Below, one piece after another: positions 6,707 through 13,631 of a stretch of 13,631 nt of DNA. Source of the DNA: Thiomargarita sp. (GTDB taxonomy: Bacteria; Pseudomonadota; Gammaproteobacteria; Beggiatoales; Beggiatoaceae); assembly GCA_020721025.1 (NCBI GenBank), contig DYNO01000081.1, positions 1 through 13,631 of the forward strand. Reading direction: 5' to 3'. A program made the translations under genes and the position numbers. Positions within the stretch are counted from its first letter, which is position 1, and each line of letters opens with the position of its first letter. The notes beneath the pieces are model-generated. The model worked only from the letters and a program-made list of their open reading frames with translations. It had not been told where the DNA came from and ran no database searches.

Positions 6707-9700
6707 ATGGCTTACTCTTTCACTGAAAAAAAGCGTATTCGCAAAGATTTTGGTAAACGCTCCAGTATTCTGGAGAAATTAGGCATTACGGACATGCCAG
6801 TTCCTAATTTATTGAAAATTCAGCTTGATTCCTACCGCGATTTTCTGCAATTGAATGTCCCTGCGCATCAGTTAAAAGAACTGGGGCTGCACTCGGCATT
6901 CAAATCCATTTTTCCCATCGAAAGCTACTCCGGCACGGCTCGGTTGCAATACGGTGGTAAATTGGAATTAAAAGATAAAGATGGCATACCGATCTTAGAT
7001 TTGGGCGGCAATAAAATTTACGAAGATGCCTATTTCCGCCTCAGCAAACCCCAATTTGATGTCAAAGAATGTATCGTGCGCGGCTTGACCTATGCGGCTT
7101 CGTTGCGAGTCATTGTGCGGTTGGAATTATACGATAAAGATGCGAAAAACAAAGATAAACCGACGGTCGTCAAACAGCAAGAAGTTTATATGGGTGAAAT
7201 TCCCCTGATGACGGATACCGGTACCTTTATCGTCAATGGCACAGAACGCGTCATTGTATCACAATTACACCGTTCGCCGGGCGTATTTTTTGACCATGAT
7301 CGGGGCAAGACGCACTCTTCCGGTAAGTTATTGTATTCTGCGCGGATTATTCCCTATCGTGGTTCATGGTTGGATTTTGAATTTGACCACAAAGATTCGT
7401 TGTTCATCCGGATCGACCGCCGTCGTAAATTGCCCGCGACGATTTTATTGCGTGCGTTGGATTACACCAATCAGCAGATGTTAGAAATCTTTTTTGAAAC
7501 CACGACTTACACGCGCAAAAATGACGGATTTGAAACCCAATTGGTCGCAAAACGTTTGTTGGGCGAAACGGCTGCGATGGATATTCGCGGCACCGATGGC
7601 GAAGTATTGGTCGAAAAAGGCAAGCGCATTACCGCTCGGTTGGTGAAAAAGTTAGAAAAAGCCAACTTAGAATCTTTGTTTATCCAGAAAGAAGCCTTGT
7701 TAGGCAAAGTGTTAGCACACGACATCGCGGTGGATAAAGAAACTGAAACCGGCGAAATGAAAAAAGTGTTGATTGCCAAGGCGAATGATGAATTAACCGA
7801 TGAACTCTTGGATGTATTGCTTGATCACGGCATTCATGAATTTAAAGCCATTTATACCAATGACTTGGATTGTGGACCCTATATTTCTGACACGTTGCGT
7901 ATCGACCCGACCACCTCGCAATTGGAAGCGCAAGTCGAAATTTATCGCATGATGCGTCCGGGCGAACCTCCCACTGCGGATGCTGCCAAAGAATTGTTTG
8001 ATGGACTGTTTTTCTCGTTTGATCGCTACGATTTATCGCCGGTGGGTCGGATGAAATTCAATCGGCGCGTGGGGCGGGAAGATATGGTCGGTCCCGGCAC
8101 GTTGTCAACCGATGATATTTTGGACGTGGTACGCACCCTGATCGAAATTCGCAACGGTAACGGCACGGTCGATGATATTGACCATCTGGGCAATCGAAGA
8201 ATTCGCAGCGTGGGGGAAATGGCGGAAAATTACTTCCGAATTGGCTTGGTGCGAGTGGAGCGGGCGGTCAAGGAACGGTTGACATTGGCAGAATCTGAAG
8301 GGTTGATGCCCCAAGAATTAATCAACGCAAAACCCGTGTCCGCGTCGATTCGTGAATTTTTCGGCTCCAGCCAGTTATCGCAATTCATGGATCAAAATAA
8401 TCCTCTCTCCGAAGTGACGCATAAACGGCGGATTTCAGCCCTGGGTCCGGGCGGATTAACACGGGAACGGGCAGGTTTTGAAGTGCGTGACGTGCATCCT
8501 ACTCACTACGGTCGGGTGTGTCCCATTGAAACGCCTGAAGGTCCAAACATCGGTTTAATCAACTCGTTAGCGGTGTATGCGCGTACCAATGAATTCGGAT
8601 TTTTAGAAACGCCCTATCGCAAAGTTGACAATGGACAAGTCACCAATCAAGTTGATTATCTCTCCGCGATTGAAGAAGGACGGTTTATTATCGCGCAGGC
8701 AAATGCGAATTTAGACGATCACGGCAATTTTATCGACGAATTGGTGACCGCACGGCATGAAGGAGAATCAACCTTAGTCACTGCGGATAAAGTGGATTAT
8801 ATCGACGTATCGCCCAAGCAAATTGTTTCCGTCGCCGCGGCATTGGTGCCCTTTTTAGAACATGACGATGCCAACCGTGCCTTGATGGGATCGAACATGC
8901 AACGTCAAGCGGTGCCCTTGGTGCGTGCTGATAAGCCATTGATTGGAACAGGAATTGAACGCATTGTCGCCACAGATTCTGGCGTGACTGTGGTCGCAAA
9001 ACGCGGCGGCATCATTGACTCGGTGGACGCAGGGCGGATTGTGGTGCGAGTGCATGACGAAGAAACCGTTCCCGGTGAATCTGGAGTCGATATTTATAAT
9101 CTCACCAAGTATGTGCGTTCTAACCAAAATACTTGCATCAACCAACGCCCCTTAGTACTGCCCGGCAATCGAGTGAATCGTGGCGATGTGCTTGCCGACG
9201 GACCCTCGACGGATTTGGGCGAATTGGCATTGGGACAAAATATTTTGGTCGCATTTACGCCGTGGAATGGCTATAACTTTGAAGATTCCATTTTATTATC
9301 TGAACGTTTGGTGATGGATGATCGTTTTACCTCGATTCACATTATCGAACAACAATGCGTGGCGCGGGATACCAAGTTGGGGGCAGAAGAAATCACCGCC
9401 GATATTCCCAATGTCAGTGAAGCTGCGTTAAATAAACTGGACGAAGCCGGCATTATTCACATCGGTGCCGAAGTGCGTCCGGGCGACATTTTGGTGGGCA
9501 AAGTTACGCCAAAAGGGGAAACCCAACTCACGCCTGAAGAAAAGTTACTGCGCGCCATTTTTGGTGAAAAAGCCTCTGATGTCAAAGATACTTCATTGCG
9601 TGTACCTTCAAGCACGTTCGGGACGGTGATTGACGTACAAGTATTCACCCGTGATGGTATCGACAAAGATTCTCGTGCGAAACAGATTCAAGATGCGGAA

Positions 9701-11119
9701 TTAGATAAATATCGCAAAGACTTACAAGATGAATCGCGGATTTTAGAAAATGACGTGTATCATCGGATGGAACGGTTATTGACCGGTGCAGTTGCCTTGA
9801 ACGGGCCCCGGTCACTGCCTGCCAACAGCGTGATTACCAGCGAATATTTGCATAGCATCCCGCGTTTCCAATGGTTTGATATTAGCTTACAAGACAGCAA
9901 GTTACACGTTCAAATTGAACAATTTCAACAACAACTCAAAAATGCTCGGAAGCGCAATGAAGAATTGTTAGAAGAAAAACGTCAGAAATTATCCGGTGGC
10001 GATGATCTCCCGCCCGGCGTGTTGAAAATGGTCAAAGTGTATCTCGCGGTCAAGCGGCGTGTGCAACCCGGCGATAAAATGGCAGGACGGCATGGCAATA
10101 AGGGTGTGGTTTCCATGATTGTGCCTGTCGAAGATATGCCCTATACCGCTGATGGTCGCCCGGTCGATATCGTGTTGAATCCCTTGGGCGTACCTTCTCG
10201 GATGAATATCGGACAGGTGTTAGAAACTCACTTGGGTTGGGCGGCGCGGGGCTTGGGCGAACGGATTCAAGCCATGCTCAATGCACAACGTTCCGTTCAC
10301 GAACTACGGGGATTTTTAGCACAAGTTTATGATACCAGTGGACGCAAGGAAACGTTAGAAGAATTGACTGATTCAGAAATCATTGAACTGTGTCGCAATT
10401 TGTGCAAGGGTGTCCCAATGGCAACCCCGGTATTTGACGGCGCAAGTGAGCAAGAAATCAAGGCAATGCTCAAACTCGCCGGACGTCCCGTGTCATTAAG
10501 CGAACCAGAATTGATAGAATTAGTCGGTTCTATCAAGGAAACCATTGCACAAAATGAACGTGAAAATGTGCGTCCCCTGCTCGAATCGGCGGGCGTGCGT
10601 TTTCCCAAACCCTTGCGTGAAAGAGAATTAGATACCTTGATGCAACGGCTTGCTGAAGTTGAGATTCACAATTTCAAATACGCGTTGGAATCGGTGGGCG
10701 GGCGGTTACCGGTGACGGGACAAACCACATTGTACGATGGACGGACGGGTGAAGCGTTTGATCGTCAAGTGACCATTGGTTACATGTATATGTTAAAACT
10801 CAATCACTTGGTTGATGACAAGATGCACGCTCGCTCCACGGGCCCCTACAGCCTAGTGACGCAACAACCCTTGGGCGGTAAGGCGCAATTTGGCGGGCAA
10901 CGTTTTGGGGAAATGGAAGTGTGGGCGTTGGAGGCTTACGGTGCAGCTTATACCTTGCAAGAAATGCTCACGGTGAAATCCGACGATGTGAACGGACGTA
11001 CCAAGGTCTATAAAAACATTGTCGATGATGATCATCGCATGGAAGCCGGAATGCCGGAATCCTTCCACGTCCTAGTCAAAGAAATTCGCTCGTTGGGAAT
11101 TGACATTGAAGATGATTAA
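6707..11119 (+). CDS. rpoB: DNA-directed RNA polymerase subunit beta, elongated by insertions
   Basis: The catalytic beta subunit of RNA polymerase: 1470 residues, against 1342 in E. coli from memory. The start MAYSFTEKKRIRKDFGKR and the end LVKEIRSLGIDIEDD match the family ends. Conserved landmarks include MGEIPLMTDTGTFIVNGTER, the rifampicin-pocket region 551-580 (FFGSSQLSQFMDQNN...HKRRISALGPGG), RPGEPPT, the active-site region GDKMAGRHGNKGV, and QPLGGKAQFGGQRFGEMEVW. Residues equal to E. coli Q513, D516, H526 and S531 (here Q559, D562, H572, S577) are wild type, so no resistance substitution is seen there. Extra length comes mainly from about 25 residues at 83-107 and about 73 at 1260-1332, with smaller additions near residue 25, in dispensable region 1 and in the SI2 region. 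The gene stands alone: a divergent beta-helix gene lies upstream and an AAA ATPase follows 171 bp downstream, with no rplL or rpoC. No Shine-Dalgarno sequence is visible before the ATG. Identity is certain; whether it is the only rpoB cannot be told here. Confidence 0.98.
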   Translation: MAYSFTEKKRIRKDFGKRSSILEKLGITDMPVPNLLKIQLDSYRDFLQLNVPAHQLKELGLHSAFKSIFPIESYSGTARLQYGGKLELKDKDGIPILDLGGNKIYEDAYFRLSKPQFDVKECIVRGLTYAASLRVIVRLELYDKDAKNKDKPTVVKQQEVYMGEIPLMTDTGTFIVNGTERVIVSQLHRSPGVFFDHDRGKTHSSGKLLYSARIIPYRGSWLDFEFDHKDSLFIRIDRRRKLPATILLRALDYTNQQMLEIFFETTTYTRKNDGFETQLVAKRLLGETAAMDIRGTDGEVLVEKGKRITARLVKKLEKANLESLFIQKEALLGKVLAHDIAVDKETETGEMKKVLIAKANDELTDELLDVLLDHGIHEFKAIYTNDLDCGPYISDTLRIDPTTSQLEAQVEIYRMMRPGEPPTADAAKELFDGLFFSFDRYDLSPVGRMKFNRRVGREDMVGPGTLSTDDILDVVRTLIEIRNGNGTVDDIDHLGNRRIRSVGEMAENYFRIGLVRVERAVKERLTLAESEGLMPQELINAKPVSASIREFFGSSQLSQFMDQNNPLSEVTHKRRISALGPGGLTRERAGFEVRDVHPTHYGRVCPIETPEGPNIGLINSLAVYARTNEFGFLETPYRKVDNGQVTNQVDYLSAIEEGRFIIAQANANLDDHGNFIDELVTARHEGESTLVTADKVDYIDVSPKQIVSVAAALVPFLEHDDANRALMGSNMQRQAVPLVRADKPLIGTGIERIVATDSGVTVVAKRGGIIDSVDAGRIVVRVHDEETVPGESGVDIYNLTKYVRSNQNTCINQRPLVLPGNRVNRGDVLADGPSTDLGELALGQNILVAFTPWNGYNFEDSILLSERLVMDDRFTSIHIIEQQCVARDTKLGAEEITADIPNVSEAALNKLDEAGIIHIGAEVRPGDILVGKVTPKGETQLTPEEKLLRAIFGEKASDVKDTSLRVPSSTFGTVIDVQVFTRDGIDKDSRAKQIQDAELDKYRKDLQDESRILENDVYHRMERLLTGAVALNGPRSLPANSVITSEYLHSIPRFQWFDISLQDSKLHVQIEQFQQQLKNARKRNEELLEEKRQKLSGGDDLPPGVLKMVKVYLAVKRRVQPGDKMAGRHGNKGVVSMIVPVEDMPYTADGRPVDIVLNPLGVPSRMNIGQVLETHLGWAARGLGERIQAMLNAQRSVHELRGFLAQVYDTSGRKETLEELTDSEIIELCRNLCKGVPMATPVFDGASEQEIKAMLKLAGRPVSLSEPELIELVGSIKETIAQNERENVRPLLESAGVRFPKPLRERELDTLMQRLAEVEIHNFKYALESVGGRLPVTGQTTLYDGRTGEAFDRQVTIGYMYMLKLNHLVDDKMHARSTGPYSLVTQQPLGGKAQFGGQRFGEMEVWALEAYGAAYTLQEMLTVKSDDVNGRTKVYKNIVDDDHRMEAGMPESFHVLVKEIRSLGIDIEDD

Positions 11120-11130
11120 TTAAAAATCCG

Positions 11131-11157
11131 GGTGGGTGATGAGATTCATTGCCCACC
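11131..11157 (+). terminator. Stem-loop after rpoB, possible terminator
   Basis: Twelve bases after the rpoB stop, GGTGGG and ATGA pair with TCAT and CCCACC around a three-base loop, with one internal 2x2 mismatch. The stem is stable enough to end a transcript, but the following TTAATCACG is not a proper U-tract. It may be a leaky terminator or only a 3'-end stabilising hairpin. Nothing resembling the short rpoB-rpoC spacer follows. Confidence 0.45.
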
Positions 11158-11290
11158 TTAATCACGTTAGATCGCAAACCCTTCTCTTGCATTCTCAAAC
11201 AGTCAATACAGCGTAGAAAACTCTTCTCTACCTGAATGAGTTGTGATCATGTAAAATGAGCTAAATCACACAACATCAAACTATCATATT

Positions 11291-12316
11291 ATGTACGATT
11301 CGATAAAACTTGAAAACTTTCGCACTTTCAAAGAACTCAACATCAGCGGATTGAAGCGAGTCAATTTGTTCGTCGGTAAAAATAACGCGGGCAAAACTTC
11401 AATTCTTGAAGCGATAGAATTACTGTCCTCCGATGGTAGCGCATTGTCAAGAATTCCGCATCGAAGAGAAGAAAACTCGATTCGTCATCTATTTAATGGG
11501 CATCAGTTGGAAGAAAATTCACAGTTTCAAATCTCAAGTCGATTTAAAGATAAACAATATTTTCTACAATGTCGCATCCTGCTCAATTTAAATCCTCAAG
11601 AATTTGAAAAATTATTTAGCCTTCAGATTGAAAGTAGCGAATTGGAAAGAAAAGTCCTCATTCCTCTCTCGTCCGAAGGTGAATTTGACAGAGGAATGTT
11701 TCGATACAACATTTTAACAATGCAAAAGCAGACAAAGCGGACGCTTCTCAATAACTCAACTCCAATTATATTTTTAGAATCCAAGGGGATGGACTCATCA
11801 GAACTTAAAGAATCTTGGGACTCAATTGTATTAACGCCAAAAGAAGAAAAAGTTTATGAAGCTCTTCAATCTATTACCTCTGATGTTGAACGAATTGCAT
11901 TTACAACTGAATCACTGTCTGGGATATTCGGCAAACTCAAAAATGTATCAGGAAGAATTCCATTGGGGACTATGGGAGACGGGGTACGTCGCTTATTAGG
12001 GCTTGCCATTTGTTTAGTCAATTCAGAAAATGGCTACTTGCTCATAGATGAAATCGACACGGGGTTGCATTATAGTACGATGGAAGAAATGTGGAGTTTT
12101 GTGATTCAGACTGCCAACCTATTTAATATACAAGTGTTCGCTACGACGCATAGTTGGGATTGTATCCGAGCATTGGCATGGTTACATCAGGAACATCCTG
12201 ATCTTGCTGATTCAGTGACTCTCCACCGCGTCGATATGGATGAATCAAAAACGATGTGCTATTCAGCAGAAGAACTCGAAATTGCCGCCCGACATCATAT
12301 TGAGGTGCGTGGATGA
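11291..12316 (+). CDS. OLD-like AAA ATPase (AAA_15/AAA_21 type), first gene of a pair
   Basis: A 341-residue ABC/SMC-type ATPase. It opens with YDSIKLENFRTFKEL, the usual 'I..lkIkNFRsf' start. Walker A GKNNAGKT is at 29-36, a signature-like GTMGDGVRR at 226-234, Walker B YLLIDEIDTG at 249-258 and a switch histidine in ATTHSWD at 284-290. The insert between Walker A and the signature is short, and there is no fused TOPRIM nuclease domain, unlike classical OLD or GajA. The next gene overlaps the stop by four bases and encodes a TOPRIM-like protein, so the two probably form one ATPase-effector complex. Start choice: the ATG at 11291 directly precedes the conserved strand, but no Shine-Dalgarno sequence is evident. 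Composition looks more AT-rich than rpoB, in keeping with an accessory origin. A role in phage defence is an inference from architecture. Confidence 0.85.
   Translation: MYDSIKLENFRTFKELNISGLKRVNLFVGKNNAGKTSILEAIELLSSDGSALSRIPHRREENSIRHLFNGHQLEENSQFQISSRFKDKQYFLQCRILLNLNPQEFEKLFSLQIESSELERKVLIPLSSEGEFDRGMFRYNILTMQKQTKRTLLNNSTPIIFLESKGMDSSELKESWDSIVLTPKEEKVYEALQSITSDVERIAFTTESLSGIFGKLKNVSGRIPLGTMGDGVRRLLGLAICLVNSENGYLLIDEIDTGLHYSTMEEMWSFVIQTANLFNIQVFATTHSWDCIRALAWLHQEHPDLADSVTLHRVDMDESKTMCYSAEELEIAARHHIEVRG
12302..12307 (+). promoter_or_regulatory. Ribosome binding site of the TOPRIM-like gene, inside the ATPase gene
   Basis: GAGGTG lies five bases before the ATG at 12313 and within the last codons of the ATPase gene. 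With the ATGA stop/start overlap it indicates translational coupling and fixes the start of the downstream gene. Confidence 0.65.
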
Positions 12317-12969
12317 GTTCTGCCAGAAATCCCTCTAAGCACTTGATTGTAGAAGGTAAAGATGATCAATACGCAATTATTCATCTGACCGAGAAACATG
12401 GCATAGATTGGCCTAAAGATCAAAGACAAGTGCCGGTTCAAATTGTTGATGCAGAAGGATGTGAAAAAGCGTTAGAAAAGTTTTCAGTGTCCATTAAATC
12501 ATCAGAACGGATTGGAATCGTGTTAGATGCTGACTTTGAATTCAGTAATCGTTGGCAAGCCATTTGTGATCGTTTGAATAAGTTTGCCACAGAAAATAAC
12601 GAAACATTGAATATTCCTCAAAAACCAGACCCTGCGGGAACGATCATTCAAATAGGTAAACGTACAGTTGGGATATGGTTGATGCCTGACAATGAAAGTC
12701 CCGGAAAGCTAGAAGATTTTCTGAAAACGCTAGTTCCACCAACAGATTGTTGCTGGGATTATGCGGGGCAAGCAGTCGAAACAGCCTGCGCTCTCGGAGC
12801 TCAATTTTCAGATTTAGACAGAATTAAAGTTCATATCTACACGTGGTTAGCTTGGCAGGAAGAGCCCGGTCGACCTTTTGGAACGGCGATTAAGGCTGCC
12901 TATTTTTCGCATGATACGCCAGAAGCCTTGCTATTTGTAAAATGGTTTAAACAATTATTTGAAATATAA
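12313..12969 (+). CDS. DUF3226/TOPRIM-like protein, second gene of the ATPase pair
   Basis: A 218-residue protein. The N-terminus KHLIVEGKDD places a Glu (E14) as in TOPRIM domains, and GIVLDADFE (D72 and D74) supplies the DxD motif; together these are the acidic residues that bind metal in TOPRIM nucleases and primases. GIWLMPDNESPGKLEDFL near 120-140 and the WLAWQEEPGRPFGTAIKAAYF segment near 175-195 are, as I recall, typical of the DUF3226 family. The 4-base overlap with the ATPase gene and the coupled ribosome binding site argue that the two act together, the ATPase as sensor or scaffold and this protein as the likely nuclease. This parallels PARIS, where an AAA15 ATPase pairs with a DUF4435 TOPRIM protein, but the families are not the same. 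Actual nuclease activity is inferred, not shown. Confidence 0.8.
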   Translation: MSSARNPSKHLIVEGKDDQYAIIHLTEKHGIDWPKDQRQVPVQIVDAEGCEKALEKFSVSIKSSERIGIVLDADFEFSNRWQAICDRLNKFATENNETLNIPQKPDPAGTIIQIGKRTVGIWLMPDNESPGKLEDFLKTLVPPTDCCWDYAGQAVETACALGAQFSDLDRIKVHIYTWLAWQEEPGRPFGTAIKAAYFSHDTPEALLFVKWFKQLFEI

Positions 12970-13088
12970 AATCTTTACACAGTTGAATAAACTTGACAGG
13001 TTTGAATACTCTAATTTTAAAGTGGATGACATTGTCATAATGTAGCCAACTCTCTGAAATCTCTCACATCCTTGCTATCCCTGCCAGC
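12970..13088. other. Short gene-free spacer after the ATPase/TOPRIM pair
   Basis: No gene and no convincing terminator are present. GACAGGTTTGAATACTCT at 12995-13012 closely resembles GACAGGTTTTGAATATTCT at 6401-6419, which follows repeat copy 1. ATGACATTGTCAT at 13026-13038 is a perfect palindrome with six-base arms. Confidence 0.4.
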
Positions 13089-13597
13089 CAAAGCCATTGA
13101 CTTAAGGAAAAATCGTCAAAAATTGGTGTTATTCAAAAGATCAAATTCAAACAACGAAGTTTTACTAATGGAAAATAATTTCAAATAAAACCAAGATTTA
13201 CTCGTTCCAATGCTCCGAGGCTGTAAAAGAACCTCATTTTTTGGATTTTCGGTTATGTAAAATCAACAACTTACAAGTCAAAAATTGTCAATTTTGGGAG
13301 TTCTTTTACAGCCTCTCCACGTTGGAATGCAGCCCAGACGCTCCAGCGTCACGAGTTATGATTTCTAACTGATTGCTTTTTATCATCTTGATGAAAAATT
13401 ATTGCTCCGTTGAAATGAAGGGATGAATACAAATTGTTGAACTCATCAAATTTGAACCGGTGACGCGGAGCATTGGAACGAGGAACTCTTTGTTTTATTT
13501 GAAATTATTTCTCATGATGACAGTGTTTGGTAAAATTTCGTTGTTTGAGTTCTTGAATAACATCCGTTTTTGCCGATTCCTCAAGTCAATGGCTTTG
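13089..13597. repeat. Non-autonomous inverted-repeat element, copy 2, interrupted
   Basis: The outer ends are inverted: CAAAGCCATTGACTTAAGGAA from 13089 and its near-complement ending at 13597, and the arms stay recognisably complementary inward through ATAATTTCAAATAAAAC and CTCGTTCCAATGCTCC. The centre (GAATGCAGCCCAGACGCTCC..., TTTTTATCATCTTGATGAAAAATT, TTGAACTCATCAAATTTGAACCGG) is the same as in copy 1 and in the same orientation. Compared with copy 1, the right arm lacks 26 bases between two ACGC(A/G)GAGC repeats, which looks like slippage deletion. The left arm is split by the 99-bp insertion at 13217-13315. No coding capacity is conserved. Confidence 0.8.
13217..13315. mobile_element. 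99-bp MITE-like insertion with 16-bp inverted termini and 3-bp target duplication
   Basis: The termini are perfect: GAGGCTGTAAAAGAAC at 13217-13232 and its complement at 13300-13315. The element is flanked by TCC on both sides (13214-13216 and 13316-13318). Removing it with one TCC restores CCAATGCTCCACGTTGG, which lines up with CCAATGCGCCGCGTTGG in copy 1, so the ends and the target duplication are well defined. The interior has no gene and contains a small AAAATTGTCAATTTT palindrome. It must be moved in trans; I cannot assign the parent IS family from the termini. Confidence 0.85.
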
Positions 13598-13608
13598 ACC
13601 TATCATAA

Positions 13609-13617
13609 TGGTATAAT
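13609..13617 (+). promoter_or_regulatory. Extended -10 promoter-like site at the right edge
   Basis: TGGTATAAT is a perfect extended -10 (TGnTATAAT) just outside the right end of repeat copy 2 and directed off the window. A TTGACC at 13595-13600 overlaps the end of the repeat, but its 11-bp spacing is too short for a normal -35. The gene it might serve is not in the window. Confidence 0.4.
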
Positions 13618-13631
13618 TTGCAACCATAGTA

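Noticed and set aside
6707..11119. A rifampicin-resistant duplicate rpoB
   Set aside because: The rifampicin-pocket residues equal to E. coli Q513, D516, H526 and S531 are wild type, so nothing in the sequence supports a resistance paralogue; copy number still cannot be judged from this window.
11241..11275. CRP-type operator (TGTGAT ... ATCACA) before the ATPase gene
   Set aside because: The half-sites are about 17 bases apart, whereas a CRP site needs TGTGA and TCACA separated by six bases.
11291..12969. A Gabija system
   Set aside because: The ATPase and TOPRIM parts are on separate proteins and there is no UvrD/PcrA-type helicase next to them.
13595..13617. Full sigma70 promoter formed by TTGACC and TATAAT at the right edge
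   Set aside because: The spacing is 11 bp, too short for a -35/-10 pair; only the extended -10 is retained as a weak call.

Overview
The window looks like a chromosomal segment of a gammaproteobacterium. It carries a complete RpoB that follows the gammaproteobacterial sequence closely across the rifampicin pocket and active site, surrounded by accessory genes and many palindromic extragenic repeats. The moderate, AT-leaning composition, the repeat types and the STAND/TPR ATPase recall large sulfur-oxidising Thiotrichales/Beggiatoa-type genomes. That placement is a guess, not a demonstrated assignment.

Layout. (1) 1-120, minus: a broken C-terminal piece of an IS630-type transposase running off the left edge. 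(2) 157-2670, minus: a membrane-anchored STAND (NACHT/NB-ARC-like) ATPase with C-terminal TPR-like helices. (3) 2720-2809: a 90-bp palindromic repeat built on a 9-bp period. (4) 2822-5743, minus: a secreted right-handed beta-helix protein with CBM-like and FN3-like C-terminal modules. (5) 5744-6706: a gene-free kilobase holding a 317-bp inverted-repeat element and then a strong extended -10 promoter for rpoB. (6) 6707-11119, plus: rpoB, 1470 aa, with neither rplJL in front nor rpoC behind, and with unusual in-frame insertions. (7) 11291-12969, plus: a two-gene operon of an OLD-like AAA ATPase and a DUF3226/TOPRIM-like protein, overlapping by ATGA. (8) 12970-13631: a second copy of the inverted-repeat element, disrupted by a 99-bp MITE-like insertion with a 3-bp target duplication, then an outward promoter-like site at the right edge.

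How the parts relate. rpoB and the ATPase/TOPRIM pair lie between two directly oriented copies of the same non-autonomous element, so recombination between such repeats could explain why rpoB has left its usual operon. The ATPase/TOPRIM pair has the architecture of split OLD-type nuclease systems such as PARIS and is the best candidate here for a little-described defence module. The STAND ATPase is a second possible defence or signalling component. The two strands form separate transcription units, with the intergenic region around 5744-6706 divergent between them.
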